From Alphaproteobacteria bacterium UBA3002 (GTDB lineage: Bacteria; Pseudomonadota; Alphaproteobacteria; Rickettsiales; UBA3002), in NCBI GenBank assembly GCA_002346425.1, contig DDZS01000041.1, forward strand, positions 16,896 through 43,501: a DNA stretch of 26,606 nucleotides. The letters are read 5' to 3'. Positions 14,123-22,332 of the stretch are shown piece after piece; positions within the stretch are counted from its first letter, which is position 1, and every line of letters begins with the position of its first letter. The notes below the pieces were generated by a model that saw nothing but the letters and a program-made list of their open reading frames with translations, was not told where the DNA came from and did no database searches. The position numbers were made by a program, and so were the translations under genes.

Positions 14123-14766
14123 CAGAAAAGCTCAATATTATCAGAGGTGGAAACGGGTTGATCGATTTGCGTAACGAATTGCGATTCGCGTTGGGTGATC
14201 AGCATGTCGTCTTTGCGTTTCAGCCGTCGCATGCGAACACGCCCAGTATCGGGAAAATAATGAATGCGTCGCGGATATTCGCCACCGGTATCTTCTGCAT
14301 GAATCAGTAAGCCTTCATTGTGCAAATAATGGCGGACAAAATGGATGTTGTTTTCGCCGATCAGGCTGCTGTTGCGGAGCACATTACCGCCGCCAAATAA
14401 TTTGCATTCCAGCCGTTGTTTAACGGCGCCCATTTTGAGCAAGCCATTAATCAATTGCTCCATTGCAAAGGCGCCATAGCGCGTGGGATTGCCCTGAATA
14501 TCGTCGACCGATCCCGTACCCGGTAATAAGATATGGTTCATGCCCCCGACACGGGCTACCGGATCGCGCATGCAGACCGCCACGCATGAGCCGAGAATCG
14601 TGATGAGCAATTCACGCGGGTTTTGCGTCACATAGCAATCGCCCGTGAATAATTTGACGACCATATGTTCGGCCACGTTATCGTAGTAGCGTTTGGTGGA
14701 GTCAAAAAAATCACCGACTTGCGCGATGCGGCGATCCTGACTGCGTATGGGAATGGCGCGGGTCAT
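14122..14766 (-). CDS. cheD: Chemoreceptor glutamine deamidase CheD with extended C-terminal tail
   Basis: 214 aa. CheD deamidates specific glutamines on chemoreceptors and, in systems with CheC, also regulates that phosphatase. The catalytic residues visible are Thr56 and Cys61 in LLITILGSCVAVCMRDP and His78 in GGMNHILLP; GGGN and the GENN segment follow. It is longer than the usual 160-200 residues because of a tail of about 45 residues after the core, which ends STSDNIELF. The same last residues (D-x-IELF) close the soluble MCP/CheZ-like protein of this operon. It overlaps cheR by ATGA and abuts cheB. No CheC is present, so its partner, if any, must be another protein. Confidence 0.95.
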   Translation of the reverse strand: MTRAIPIRSQDRRIAQVGDFFDSTKRYYDNVAEHMVVKLFTGDCYVTQNPRELLITILGSCVAVCMRDPVARVGGMNHILLPGTGSVDDIQGNPTRYGAFAMEQLINGLLKMGAVKQRLECKLFGGGNVLRNSSLIGENNIHFVRHYLHNEGLLIHAEDTGGEYPRRIHYFPDTGRVRMRRLKRKDDMLITQRESQFVTQIDQPVSTSDNIELF

Positions 14767-15593
14767 GACTTCTCGTAAATGGTGCGACCGATGAGTTTCA
14801 GATTCGGATGCATGCCGCTGACATTCTCCGAGTGACCGATGATCAGGAAACCGCCCGGCTGTAACAATTGCGCAAATTTTCCGACCAACACTTTTTGTGT
14901 TTCTTTATCGAAATAGATCATCACATTGCGGCAAAAAATAATCTGAAAGGGCCCCTTCAATGGCCAGCTTTGCTGCATCAGATTAAGCAACTTATAATGA
15001 ATCATCTGGCGAAGTTGCGTCTGCACCTGCGCGCCGTGCGGTGTTATGTGCAGGTATTTCTTTTTATAGGCTGTCGGGATCGCCTCAACATCATCCAGAC
15101 GGTATTTCCCTTCGCGCCCCCGATCGAGCATGGTGCTATCGAGATCGGTCGCCAAAATCTTCACCTGGCGTGCTTTGTTTTCTAAGGCTTCACACAGGGT
15201 CATCGCGATCGAATATGGCTCCATCCCGGCAGAACACCCTGCCGACCAGACGCGTATGCGATCGGCAGTGTTAAATCGTCCACCGGCTGAAAATTGCTGC
15301 GCCAGAAATTCGAAGTGATGATTTTCGCGGAAAAAATGCGTGAGGTTGGTGGTAATCGCATTCAGTAATTCCGGCAACTCAACACTATTCGGTTTCGCCA
15401 GTAACGCCACATAATCCTCGCCCCGGTTCAACCCTAAGGCACGGAACCGTCGCGCGATGCGGGAATAGACCATGTTGCGCTTATGGTCGGCGAGGACAAT
15501 CCCTGCCTTCTCCTTGACCAATTTGCGTAAAAACTCAAAGTCCCGATCGCTGAACTCAAATTCGCGTGGCGGTGTTTGTGGGGTAGCTTGCAT
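14763..15593 (-). CDS. cheR: Chemotaxis protein methyltransferase CheR
   Basis: 276 aa. It transfers methyl groups from S-adenosylmethionine to glutamates on chemoreceptors. An N-terminal helical domain (about 15-85) is followed by the SAM-binding domain: VWSAGCSAGMEPYSIAM (the family usually has GCSTGEEPYS, so Thr and Glu are replaced by Ala and Met), then ILATDLD, IIFCRNVMIYFD and LIIGHSENV. The start at 15593 lies three bases after the receptor stop. The receptor encoded just upstream ends in a GWEDF pentapeptide, the type of tail that docks CheR in enteric bacteria, so the pair may be matched. Confidence 0.95.
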   Translation of the reverse strand: MQATPQTPPREFEFSDRDFEFLRKLVKEKAGIVLADHKRNMVYSRIARRFRALGLNRGEDYVALLAKPNSVELPELLNAITTNLTHFFRENHHFEFLAQQFSAGGRFNTADRIRVWSAGCSAGMEPYSIAMTLCEALENKARQVKILATDLDSTMLDRGREGKYRLDDVEAIPTAYKKKYLHITPHGAQVQTQLRQMIHYKLLNLMQQSWPLKGPFQIIFCRNVMIYFDKETQKVLVGKFAQLLQPGGFLIIGHSENVSGMHPNLKLIGRTIYEKS

Positions 15594-15596
15594 GGG

Positions 15597-17738
15597 TTAG
15601 AAATCTTCCCAACCATCATCGTCTTCCGCCGAAGGCGCGGAGGTGATAAGTGTTGGCATAGAAGACGCTGGCATCACCGTTGAGGAAACAGACGTCGCGC
15701 CCACTTTGAAGAATCCGACAAGCCGCGTGAGTGACCGCGCCTGATCGACCATGGATTGCGCGGCGGCGGTGTTTTCTTCCACCAGTGCCGCATTTTGCTG
15801 CGTCGTCTCATCCATTTGCGATACGGCGGCATTGATCTCTTCAATGCCAGCGGTTTGTTCGGTGCAGGCATGCGCAATGTCGGATACCAGACGCGAAACT
15901 TCCTGCACAGAAGTCACGATTTCCTGTAACGCCTTACCTGCTTCATGCACCAGTTCCGAACCGGATTGCACCTCGTGGTTGCTCTGTTTGATGAGTTCTT
16001 TGATTTCACGTGATGCAGAAGACGAGCGCCCGGCCAATGTGCGCACTTCTGAAGCAACCACGGCGAAACCTTTCCCGGCTTCTCCGGCGCGTGCGGCTTC
16101 CACCGCGGCATTCAACGCCAGCAGATTGGTCTGGAACGCGATCTCGTCGATCACGCCGACAATGTCAGACACTTTTTGCGAGGCATGTTCAATCCGCGAC
16201 ATGGCATCGACGGCTTTGGTAGCCACTTCGCCGCCTTTATCCGCCATCTCACCCGCAGCAGAGGTCAGTTGATTGGCCTGACGGGCATTTTCCGCATTTT
16301 GCCGCACGGCCCCGGTCATCTCTTCCATGGATGCGGCGGTTTCCTCAAGCGTTGACGCTTGCTCCTCCGTGCGCTGCGACAGGTCCATACTTCCAGAGGA
16401 AATTTCACCCGAAGCGCTATTCACCGATTCGGCGCTTTCTTTCACTTTCAGGATGATTTCAATCAGTTTGTCGATGGTGGCGTTTAACGCGGCTTTTATG
16501 TCTTTAAAGGGACCTGCATATTCGCCATTCATCCGATTTTCCAGATCCCCTTGGGTGACCGCGCGTAATACCGTCACCGCTTCTTGCATGCCACGTTCAT
16601 TTTCCAGGCGGCTGCTGACCACATCGGTAATATCACTGGCAAATTTAACTACCTTAACCGGATCGCCGGCAGGGTTGTAGATCGGGTTATACGACGCTTG
16701 AATCCAAATATCGTTGCCCTTCTTGTCGATGCGTCGATACTCTCCGGTATCGAACTCGCCGCGGCCCAGTTTTTCCCAGAAAGCTTTATACTCCGGCGTG
16801 CCCGTTTCTTTAGGACTAACAAATATAGCATGATGTTTCCCTTGAATCTCCCCGAGGCTATAGCCGAGGGCATTAAGGAAGTTGTCGTTTGCGTTTAGGA
16901 TGTTTCCTTTAAGATCGAATTCGATCACGGCCTGGGACTTGTGAATAGCGTTCATTTGACCAGAATAATCGGCAATGGTTTCTTTCACATTATCCAACTC
17001 GCGGGCGATATCGCCGAATTCATCCTGACGATCAATACCAGGAATTGCTATATTGTATTCGCGTTGCGCCAAACGGCGAATAGTGTCACCCGTCCCCGCA
17101 AGGGCATGGTTGATGCTTCGTACAATCCAGAAAGCGATGACGGCAAGCAAGATAAAGCTAATAGACACCACGATATATGTAATGATTTTGCTTTGATGAA
17201 TTAGCGCACGTTGATGCTCTCTAATCTCGGTCACATATGCCTCAATTTTGGCATCGGTTTGCACCAGTTTTTCCAGAAGAATCTTACGATTGATATTTGC
17301 TTCGGCGACATTACGTTGTAGACGTAATGCATTCGCCGGGTTACCCAATAAACTGATGATTTTAGCCGATGCAACCTTCTGAGCAGCTTTTTGTATTTCC
17401 AGTAATTCCTGTTGCTCTAAAAAGAGGGCATTCAGGTCGATAAGTTCTTGTATGTCATTGAGTAGCGCAGCTTCGCTGGCATCGGCTTTTTCTAATACCG
17501 TTGCATCTTCTTGACCAATACTGTCAATATAAATTGCTTCATAGCGAGAAAGCAGAAGCTGCAACCGATTGACGCGCATTCGGTTATTTAGGTCCTCTAC
17601 TTTTTGCGCCATAATGACTTTGTTCATATCGTCTTGTATTGCTTGACTGTTATACCAGGCGGCAAAACCGATACCGCCAACAGACAGAATCGCTACTCCA
17701 GTGAACAGAAATAATTTTTGCTTAATCGTTAGCTGCAT
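15597..17738 (-). CDS. Methyl-accepting chemotaxis protein with periplasmic helical bundle and cytosolic PAS domain
   Basis: 713 aa. Transmembrane helix 1 (about 8-28), a helical periplasmic sensor domain (about 30-183), transmembrane helix 2 (about 185-207), HAMP (about 208-258), a PAS domain (about 265-375, with NANDNFLNALGY and SDITD ending), a second HAMP-like stretch (380-430), and the signalling domain with tip EIAFQTNLLALNAAVEAARAG (about 532-552). It ends in an acidic linker and GWEDF, a close match to the xWxxF tail (NWETF in E. coli) that tethers CheR and CheB. It could sense both outside and inside the cell. GGGAGG lies six bases before the ATG, and its ribosome-binding site abuts the cheW stop. 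It is the only membrane receptor in the operon. Confidence 0.95.
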   Translation of the reverse strand: MQLTIKQKLFLFTGVAILSVGGIGFAAWYNSQAIQDDMNKVIMAQKVEDLNNRMRVNRLQLLLSRYEAIYIDSIGQEDATVLEKADASEAALLNDIQELIDLNALFLEQQELLEIQKAAQKVASAKIISLLGNPANALRLQRNVAEANINRKILLEKLVQTDAKIEAYVTEIREHQRALIHQSKIITYIVVSISFILLAVIAFWIVRSINHALAGTGDTIRRLAQREYNIAIPGIDRQDEFGDIARELDNVKETIADYSGQMNAIHKSQAVIEFDLKGNILNANDNFLNALGYSLGEIQGKHHAIFVSPKETGTPEYKAFWEKLGRGEFDTGEYRRIDKKGNDIWIQASYNPIYNPAGDPVKVVKFASDITDVVSSRLENERGMQEAVTVLRAVTQGDLENRMNGEYAGPFKDIKAALNATIDKLIEIILKVKESAESVNSASGEISSGSMDLSQRTEEQASTLEETAASMEEMTGAVRQNAENARQANQLTSAAGEMADKGGEVATKAVDAMSRIEHASQKVSDIVGVIDEIAFQTNLLALNAAVEAARAGEAGKGFAVVASEVRTLAGRSSSASREIKELIKQSNHEVQSGSELVHEAGKALQEIVTSVQEVSRLVSDIAHACTEQTAGIEEINAAVSQMDETTQQNAALVEENTAAAQSMVDQARSLTRLVGFFKVGATSVSSTVMPASSMPTLITSAPSAEDDDGWEDF

Positions 17739-17749
17739 TGATGCCTCCC

Positions 17750-18295
17750 TTAATGGCTCGTTTCGGCAGGGGCCGAGTCTAAAGTTGTAGATGTATGAGT
17801 TGATGCGTGCTGCGTAGCGGCGTCATGTGCGTGGGTTAATGTTTTTTCAGAGAAGAGTTGTTCCGTATCCAAAAGTATGACCATTCGGTCTTCCAGTGAG
17901 ATCAGTCCATCTACCCAAGCGTCGTCAATATCCACCTGCACATCTGGCGCATTGCGAATATCGCTGCGGTTGATACTTAAAATATCAGATACAGCGTCCA
18001 CCAAGATGCCCATGATGCGTTTGCCGATCATCATAATGATGGTAATGTGCGTCGGGGTGATTTCGGTTTTTCCCATGTTAAAACGCACGCGCATGTCGAA
18101 AATTGGCACAACTGTGCCCCGCAAATTAATGACACCGCACATTGATGCGGGACTGCCTGGTAGACGCGTCGGTTCCGACCAAACTTTGATTTCGCGGACA
18201 TTCATAATGTCGACGCCATATTCGTTATCGCCTACTGAAAAAGTGAGCAGTTGACAGCTTTCAGTGTCGCTCATCTGTGTCATCATATCTGTCAT
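17750..18295 (-). CDS. cheW: Chemotaxis coupling protein CheW with His/Thr-rich tail
   Basis: 181 aa. It links chemoreceptors to CheA. The CheW core (about 12-150) has QLLTFSVGDNEYGVDIMNVRE, the signature GVINLRGTVVPIFDMR (about 54-69), ILVDAVSDIL and ILLDTEQLF. After it comes an unusual tail of about 30 residues rich in His, Thr, Ala and Ser (THAHDAATQHASTHTSTT), which is not part of the fold and may be disordered. The start overlaps the cheA stop by ATGA. Other ATG codons lie four, five and eight codons in, but the overlap favours the first. Confidence 0.95.
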   Translation of the reverse strand: MTDMMTQMSDTESCQLLTFSVGDNEYGVDIMNVREIKVWSEPTRLPGSPASMCGVINLRGTVVPIFDMRVRFNMGKTEITPTHITIIMMIGKRIMGILVDAVSDILSINRSDIRNAPDVQVDIDDAWVDGLISLEDRMVILLDTEQLFSEKTLTHAHDAATQHASTHTSTTLDSAPAETSH

Positions 18296-20343
18296 GCGGC
18301 ATTCCCTTGATTCATTGCGTGGATGTGTTTTGCGGCTTTTGGCGTTTGAGACATGAGGTAAATGCGGGCCACATCGAGGATGAGCGAAATGCGGCCATCG
18401 CCGAGTATGGTTGCGCCCGCAAATCCATCGACGGGATGTGTGTTTTCTTCGATCGATTTCACCACCACTTGCTGCTGGTGCATGATTTCATCGACCACGA
18501 GGCCAACAGTGTGATTGCCGCTCTCAGCCAGAACGACGATGCCTTTGGTTGCGTCACGTTGCGCGCCATCGACATTAAACAGATCATGCAGATACACTAA
18601 CGGTACAAAGGCCTCACGCACCTGAACGACTTTAACGCCATGCCGCACTTCGTGTACCATATCCGCCGTGGGGCGCAGGCTTTGCATGATGCTGGCGATG
18701 GGGAGGATGTAATATTCCTGACCGACGCGTACGACCATGCCGTCGAGAATGGCTAAGGTCAGGGGGAGGGTGATGGTGAAATGCGTGCCGGCGCCGGGGT
18801 GGTTGACCAGTACGATGTTGCCGCCCAGATGCTCAATATTTTTGCGCACCACATCCATTCCCACGCCGCGGCCGGACAGGTTAGTAACTTTTTCTGCTGT
18901 GGAAAATCCGGGATGGAACACCAGTTGATCAATTTCTTCCGGCGTGGGTTCGCTGCGCGCGTCGACCAATCCTTTTTCCCGCGCTTTGGCGAGGACGCGT
19001 TCGCGGTTGATGCCGTTGCCGTCGTCTTTGATTTCGATGATGATGCGTCCACCGCGTTGATCCGCACTTAGTAAAATGGAACCGGTCGCAGGCTTGCCTT
19101 TTTCGCGGCGCGCGTCGGGGGGTTCAATCCCGTGATCCATCGAGTTACGAATCATATGCGTTAATGGGTCGCTGAGCTTTTCGATGACGGTTTTGTCGAT
19201 TTCGGTGGTTTCGCCGAAGGTCTGCAATTCAATCTGCTTGCCCAATTCGCGCGCGGTGTCACGCACCAGTCGCGCCATCCGTGCGAAGACCGATTTGATC
19301 GGCTGCATGCGCACCGACATCACCGCTTCCTGCATGTCGCGCATATGCTGGCCCAGTGATTCGACGCTGGAAATCAGTTCCATATGCTCATCGACGGAAA
19401 GATGGCGAATCTGCGCCATAATCATCGCCTGTGCGATAACCATTTCACCGACCATATTGACCAGTCCGTCCACCTTATCCAGATCGACGCGAATGCTTTG
19501 CGCGGCGGGCGCTGCGGGTGTCGCTGCTGGCGCAGCAGAGGGTTTGGCTGGGGCAGTGTTCGCTTTAATTTCTGCCATCGCGTCTTCAAAGACGCCGCCG
19601 CCGGCATCGTCATCTTTTTCAATGGCAGATGTTTCGATGGTTAAGTCGCATTCGTCTTCCACGAATTCGAACACTTCGCGGATGGCGGCTTCTCCAGCAT
19701 CGGTGGTGAGGGTGATGTTCCACTGCAAATAACAGACTTCCGGGTCCAGTTCCGCCAAAGGGGGAAGCCGCGACATATCGACCGTTGCTTGCATGGCGCC
19801 CAGCGTGGTCAATTCACGCAGCAATAAAATCGGTTCATTCCCAGTAGTCAGTAGGCTCGGTTTTGGTGCGAATGTGATCTGGTAGGTAGCTTCGCCCGGG
19901 GCAGAGCTTGCAGTTGGCTGTGTGGTTGTTTTTAAAAGCGGGGTCTGCGCATGCTGTTCCAGTTGGGTTTTCAGCGAGGCAATCATCGTCATATCGACCG
20001 AGGCACCTGTTTGCGCTGCAGATAACAAGCTGCGGGTTCCATCCACCGATTGTAGCAGCGTGTCGACTATTTCTTGCGAAAGCCCCAATGTCTGGCTGCG
20101 CAGCTCTTCTAATAATGCCTCCTGCACATGCGTGAATTCTACCAGATCGCTGAAATTAAAGACGCCGCCTCCGCCTTTGATCGAATGCGCGCAACGGAAA
20201 ATAGCGTTCAGCGCATCCAAATCCGTGACCGAAACGTCCAATTGCATTAGCAATGCTTCCATTTCATCGAGCAGCTCGGTGCACTCGGTAAAATAAGTCT
20301 GCTTAAAGGCGTCTAGGTCGTACATGCTGGGCAGCTTAGCCAA
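18292..20343 (-). CDS. cheA: Chemotaxis histidine kinase CheA
   Basis: Up to 683 aa. Domains in order: P1 Hpt with phosphorylated His53 in FRCAHSIKGGGG; an intermediate domain (about 150-245) with the LLRELTTLGAM and YLQWNITL pattern found in many CheA proteins; an Ala/Pro-rich linker; the P3 dimerisation domain beginning IRVDLDKVDGLVNMVGE; the P4 ATPase with HMIRNSMDHGIE, DDGNGIN and GRGVGMDVV; and the P5 CheW-like domain. It phosphorylates CheY and CheB. Two starts are possible: the TTG at 20343, with AGGTGA seven bases before it, or the ATG at 20325, which gives a more usual N-terminus (MYDLDAFKQ) but has no ribosome-binding site. It is the first gene of the che operon and divergent from rfbB. 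Confidence 0.95.
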   Translation of the reverse strand: MAKLPSMYDLDAFKQTYFTECTELLDEMEALLMQLDVSVTDLDALNAIFRCAHSIKGGGGVFNFSDLVEFTHVQEALLEELRSQTLGLSQEIVDTLLQSVDGTRSLLSAAQTGASVDMTMIASLKTQLEQHAQTPLLKTTTQPTASSAPGEATYQITFAPKPSLLTTGNEPILLLRELTTLGAMQATVDMSRLPPLAELDPEVCYLQWNITLTTDAGEAAIREVFEFVEDECDLTIETSAIEKDDDAGGGVFEDAMAEIKANTAPAKPSAAPAATPAAPAAQSIRVDLDKVDGLVNMVGEMVIAQAMIMAQIRHLSVDEHMELISSVESLGQHMRDMQEAVMSVRMQPIKSVFARMARLVRDTARELGKQIELQTFGETTEIDKTVIEKLSDPLTHMIRNSMDHGIEPPDARREKGKPATGSILLSADQRGGRIIIEIKDDGNGINRERVLAKAREKGLVDARSEPTPEEIDQLVFHPGFSTAEKVTNLSGRGVGMDVVRKNIEHLGGNIVLVNHPGAGTHFTITLPLTLAILDGMVVRVGQEYYILPIASIMQSLRPTADMVHEVRHGVKVVQVREAFVPLVYLHDLFNVDGAQRDATKGIVVLAESGNHTVGLVVDEIMHQQQVVVKSIEENTHPVDGFAGATILGDGRISLILDVARIYLMSQTPKAAKHIHAMNQGNAA

Positions 20344-20362
20344 TTCGCGGTCACCTCGCGAA
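20344..20362. repeat. Inverted repeat holding the cheA ribosome-binding site in its loop
   Basis: TTCGCG-GTCACCT-CGCGAA: perfect six-base arms and a seven-base loop. On the cheA message the loop reads AGGTGAC, the likely Shine-Dalgarno sequence, and the arm ends directly at the candidate TTG start at 20343. It could present or hide the ribosome-binding site, or be a DNA operator between the divergent cheA and rfbB units. The pairing is seen in the sequence; the function is inferred. Confidence 0.45.
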
Positions 20363-20416
20363 AGTTACGCCATAGTTCAGGCGGTTTCGTCCTATTCTGT
20401 GACAGGTGATTACGGC

Positions 20417-21469
20417 ATGACAAATGCGCCTGCCTTTGCTATCAGCAGGGACATGGCAGAACCAAAGACACTCTTAGTTACCGGCGGAGCCGGATTTATC
20501 GGCAGTTGCTTTGTCTCGCAATGCATTGCGCGCGGGCAGAAAGTGATTGTACTCGACAAGCTTACCTATGCCGGGCATCGCGCCAATCTGGCGCATGTCG
20601 CCAATGGCCCGTGTGAGCTGATCGTCGGCGATATTTGCGACGGGCCGCTGGTCGCGCAATTATTGCAGGAGCATGCGGTCGACGCGCTGGTGCATTTTGC
20701 GGCGGAAAGCCATGTCGATAACAGTATCGAAAGCCCCGGCGAATTTATCACGACGAATATTTTAGGCACCTATGCGTTGCTGGAAGCGGCACGTCAGTAT
20801 GCCCCAACGCGTTCCGATTTCCGTTTCCTCCAAGTCTCCACCGATGAGGTCTATGGCACATTAGAAGATGACGGATTTTTTACCGAAGATCGCGCCAAGC
20901 AACCCAACTCGCCTTATTCTGCATCGAAGGCTGCGGGAGACCATCTGGCGCGCGCGTGGTTCCATACCTATGGTTTGCCGGTGATCACGACCAATTGCAG
21001 CAATAATTACGGGCCGCGTCAATATCCGGAAAAGCTGATCCCGCTAATGATTCGTCACGCGCTGGCGGGCAAGCCGTTGCCGGTATATGGTGAGGGCAAA
21101 AATATCCGCGACTGGATTCATGTCGAAGACCATTGCCACGGGGTTTATCTGGCGCTGACCAAAGGGCAACTTGGCGAGACTTATCTGTTTGGTGGACGCT
21201 CAGAACGGCGCAATCTGCAAGTCGTGGAAGCGATTTGTGACATGCTTTCCGAATTGCGGCCGGGGCCGGATTATTGCTCACTGATTACCTTTGTGACGGA
21301 TCGCGCCGGGCATGACTGGCGCTATGCCATTGATGATAGCAAGGCGGAGGCGGAACTTGGCTTCCGTCGCACCTATCAGCAATTTGAGGATGGCCTGCGC
21401 GCGACCATTGCGTGGTATCTCGATAACGATGCCTGGTGTCAGGAAGTGACCGAGGAGAAGGAGGCATGA
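20417..21469 (+). CDS. rfbB: dTDP-glucose 4,6-dehydratase
   Basis: 350 aa from the ATG at 20417. It converts dTDP-glucose to dTDP-4-keto-6-deoxyglucose, step two of dTDP-L-rhamnose synthesis. It is an extended short-chain dehydrogenase: NAD-binding TGGAGFIG (22-29), LDKLTYAG, FAAESHVDNSI, STDEVYG (141-147), catalytic Tyr167-x3-Lys171 in PYSASKAAGDH, and NCSNNYGPRQYPEKLIPL. The start at 20417 is chosen for its AGGTGA seven bases upstream; the ATG at 20453 (MAEPKTLLV) gives the more usual N-terminus but has a poorly spaced AGGG. It is the first gene of the polysaccharide operon, divergent from cheA, and overlaps rfbA by ATGA. Confidence 0.95.
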   Translation: MTNAPAFAISRDMAEPKTLLVTGGAGFIGSCFVSQCIARGQKVIVLDKLTYAGHRANLAHVANGPCELIVGDICDGPLVAQLLQEHAVDALVHFAAESHVDNSIESPGEFITTNILGTYALLEAARQYAPTRSDFRFLQVSTDEVYGTLEDDGFFTEDRAKQPNSPYSASKAAGDHLARAWFHTYGLPVITTNCSNNYGPRQYPEKLIPLMIRHALAGKPLPVYGEGKNIRDWIHVEDHCHGVYLALTKGQLGETYLFGGRSERRNLQVVEAICDMLSELRPGPDYCSLITFVTDRAGHDWRYAIDDSKAEAELGFRRTYQQFEDGLRATIAWYLDNDAWCQEVTEEKEA

Positions 21470-22332
21470 AGGGGATTATCTTAGCCGGTGGATCGGGCAC
21501 GCGTCTGGCACCGCTGACGCGGGTGGCGAGCAAGCAATTGCTGCCGGTCTATGACAAGCCGATGATTTATTACCCGCTGGCAACGCTGATGGAAGCGGGG
21601 ATTAAGGATATTCTGATTATTTCGACCCCAAAGGATTTGCCGCGCATCGCCGATCTCTTGGGCGATGGCAAGCATCTGGGCATTTCGCTTAGCTATATTG
21701 AACAGCCGAAGCCCGAAGGGATCGCGCAGGCTTTCATTCTGGGAGAGGAGTTTATCGGTAACGATACCGTATCGCTGATTCTGGGTGACAATCTGTTTTT
21801 CGGGCAAGACATTGCCGAGCAAATGCAGCAAGCGCTGAACCAACCGCAAGGGGCGAGCGTCTTCGCCTTTCAGGTGAGCGATCCGCAACGCTATGGCGTG
21901 GTGGATTTTGATAAGCTTGGGCAGGCGACCTCAATTGAAGAAAAGCCAAAACACCCAAAATCGAATTGGGCGGTGACCGGACTATATGTTTATGACGGCG
22001 AAGTCGCATCGATTGCGAAAAATCTGAAACCCTCTGCGCGGGGTGAATTGGAAATCACGGATGTGAATAATGTCTATCTGCAGCGCGGGCAATTGCAGGT
22101 GCAGAAATTCGGGCGTGGTACAGCGTGGCTGGATACGGGGACGTTTGATTCCCTGCTCGATGCCAGCCATTTCGTGCAGACCATCGAAGCGCGGCAGGGG
22201 ATGAAAATCGCCTGTATTGAAGAGGTCGCCTATCAGCAGGGCTATATCAATGCAGAACAGCTAAAGCGTATCATCGCCGAGATGGGCAATGTGCCTTATG
22301 CGCAATATCTTGAACGGGCGCTTGAACAATGA
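21466..22332 (+). CDS. rfbA: Glucose-1-phosphate thymidylyltransferase
   Basis: 288 aa. It makes dTDP-glucose from glucose-1-phosphate and dTTP, the first step to dTDP-L-rhamnose. Motifs are the nucleotidyltransferase signature LAGGSGTRLAPLT (6-18), SKQLLPVYDKPMIYYPL, the metal/nucleotide segment LILGDNLFFG, EEKPKHPKSNWAVTGLYVYD, and GTAWLDTGTFDSLLDAS. The length is typical of RmlA. The ATG at 21466 overlaps the rfbB stop. The start codon follows GGAGG by a single base, so coupling to rfbB translation or an earlier GAGGAG probably drives initiation. Confidence 0.96.
   Translation: MKGIILAGGSGTRLAPLTRVASKQLLPVYDKPMIYYPLATLMEAGIKDILIISTPKDLPRIADLLGDGKHLGISLSYIEQPKPEGIAQAFILGEEFIGNDTVSLILGDNLFFGQDIAEQMQQALNQPQGASVFAFQVSDPQRYGVVDFDKLGQATSIEEKPKHPKSNWAVTGLYVYDGEVASIAKNLKPSARGELEITDVNNVYLQRGQLQVQKFGRGTAWLDTGTFDSLLDASHFVQTIEARQGMKIACIEEVAYQQGYINAEQLKRIIAEMGNVPYAQYLERALEQ

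Noticed and set aside
15751..16272. Open frame of 173 codons on the plus strand inside the receptor gene
   Set aside because: Antisense to the MCP signalling domain; the sequence is a low-complexity mirror of heptad-repeat codons.
19184..19732. Open frame of 182 codons on the plus strand inside cheA
   Set aside because: It lies wholly antisense to the conserved CheA domains, is rich in Ser/Thr/Ile/Met as a complement-strand artefact, and shows no domain or ribosome-binding site.
20370..20400. Possible promoter for rfbB (TATTCT at 20393-20398)
   Set aside because: No acceptable -35 element lies 16-18 bases upstream, so I do not call it.
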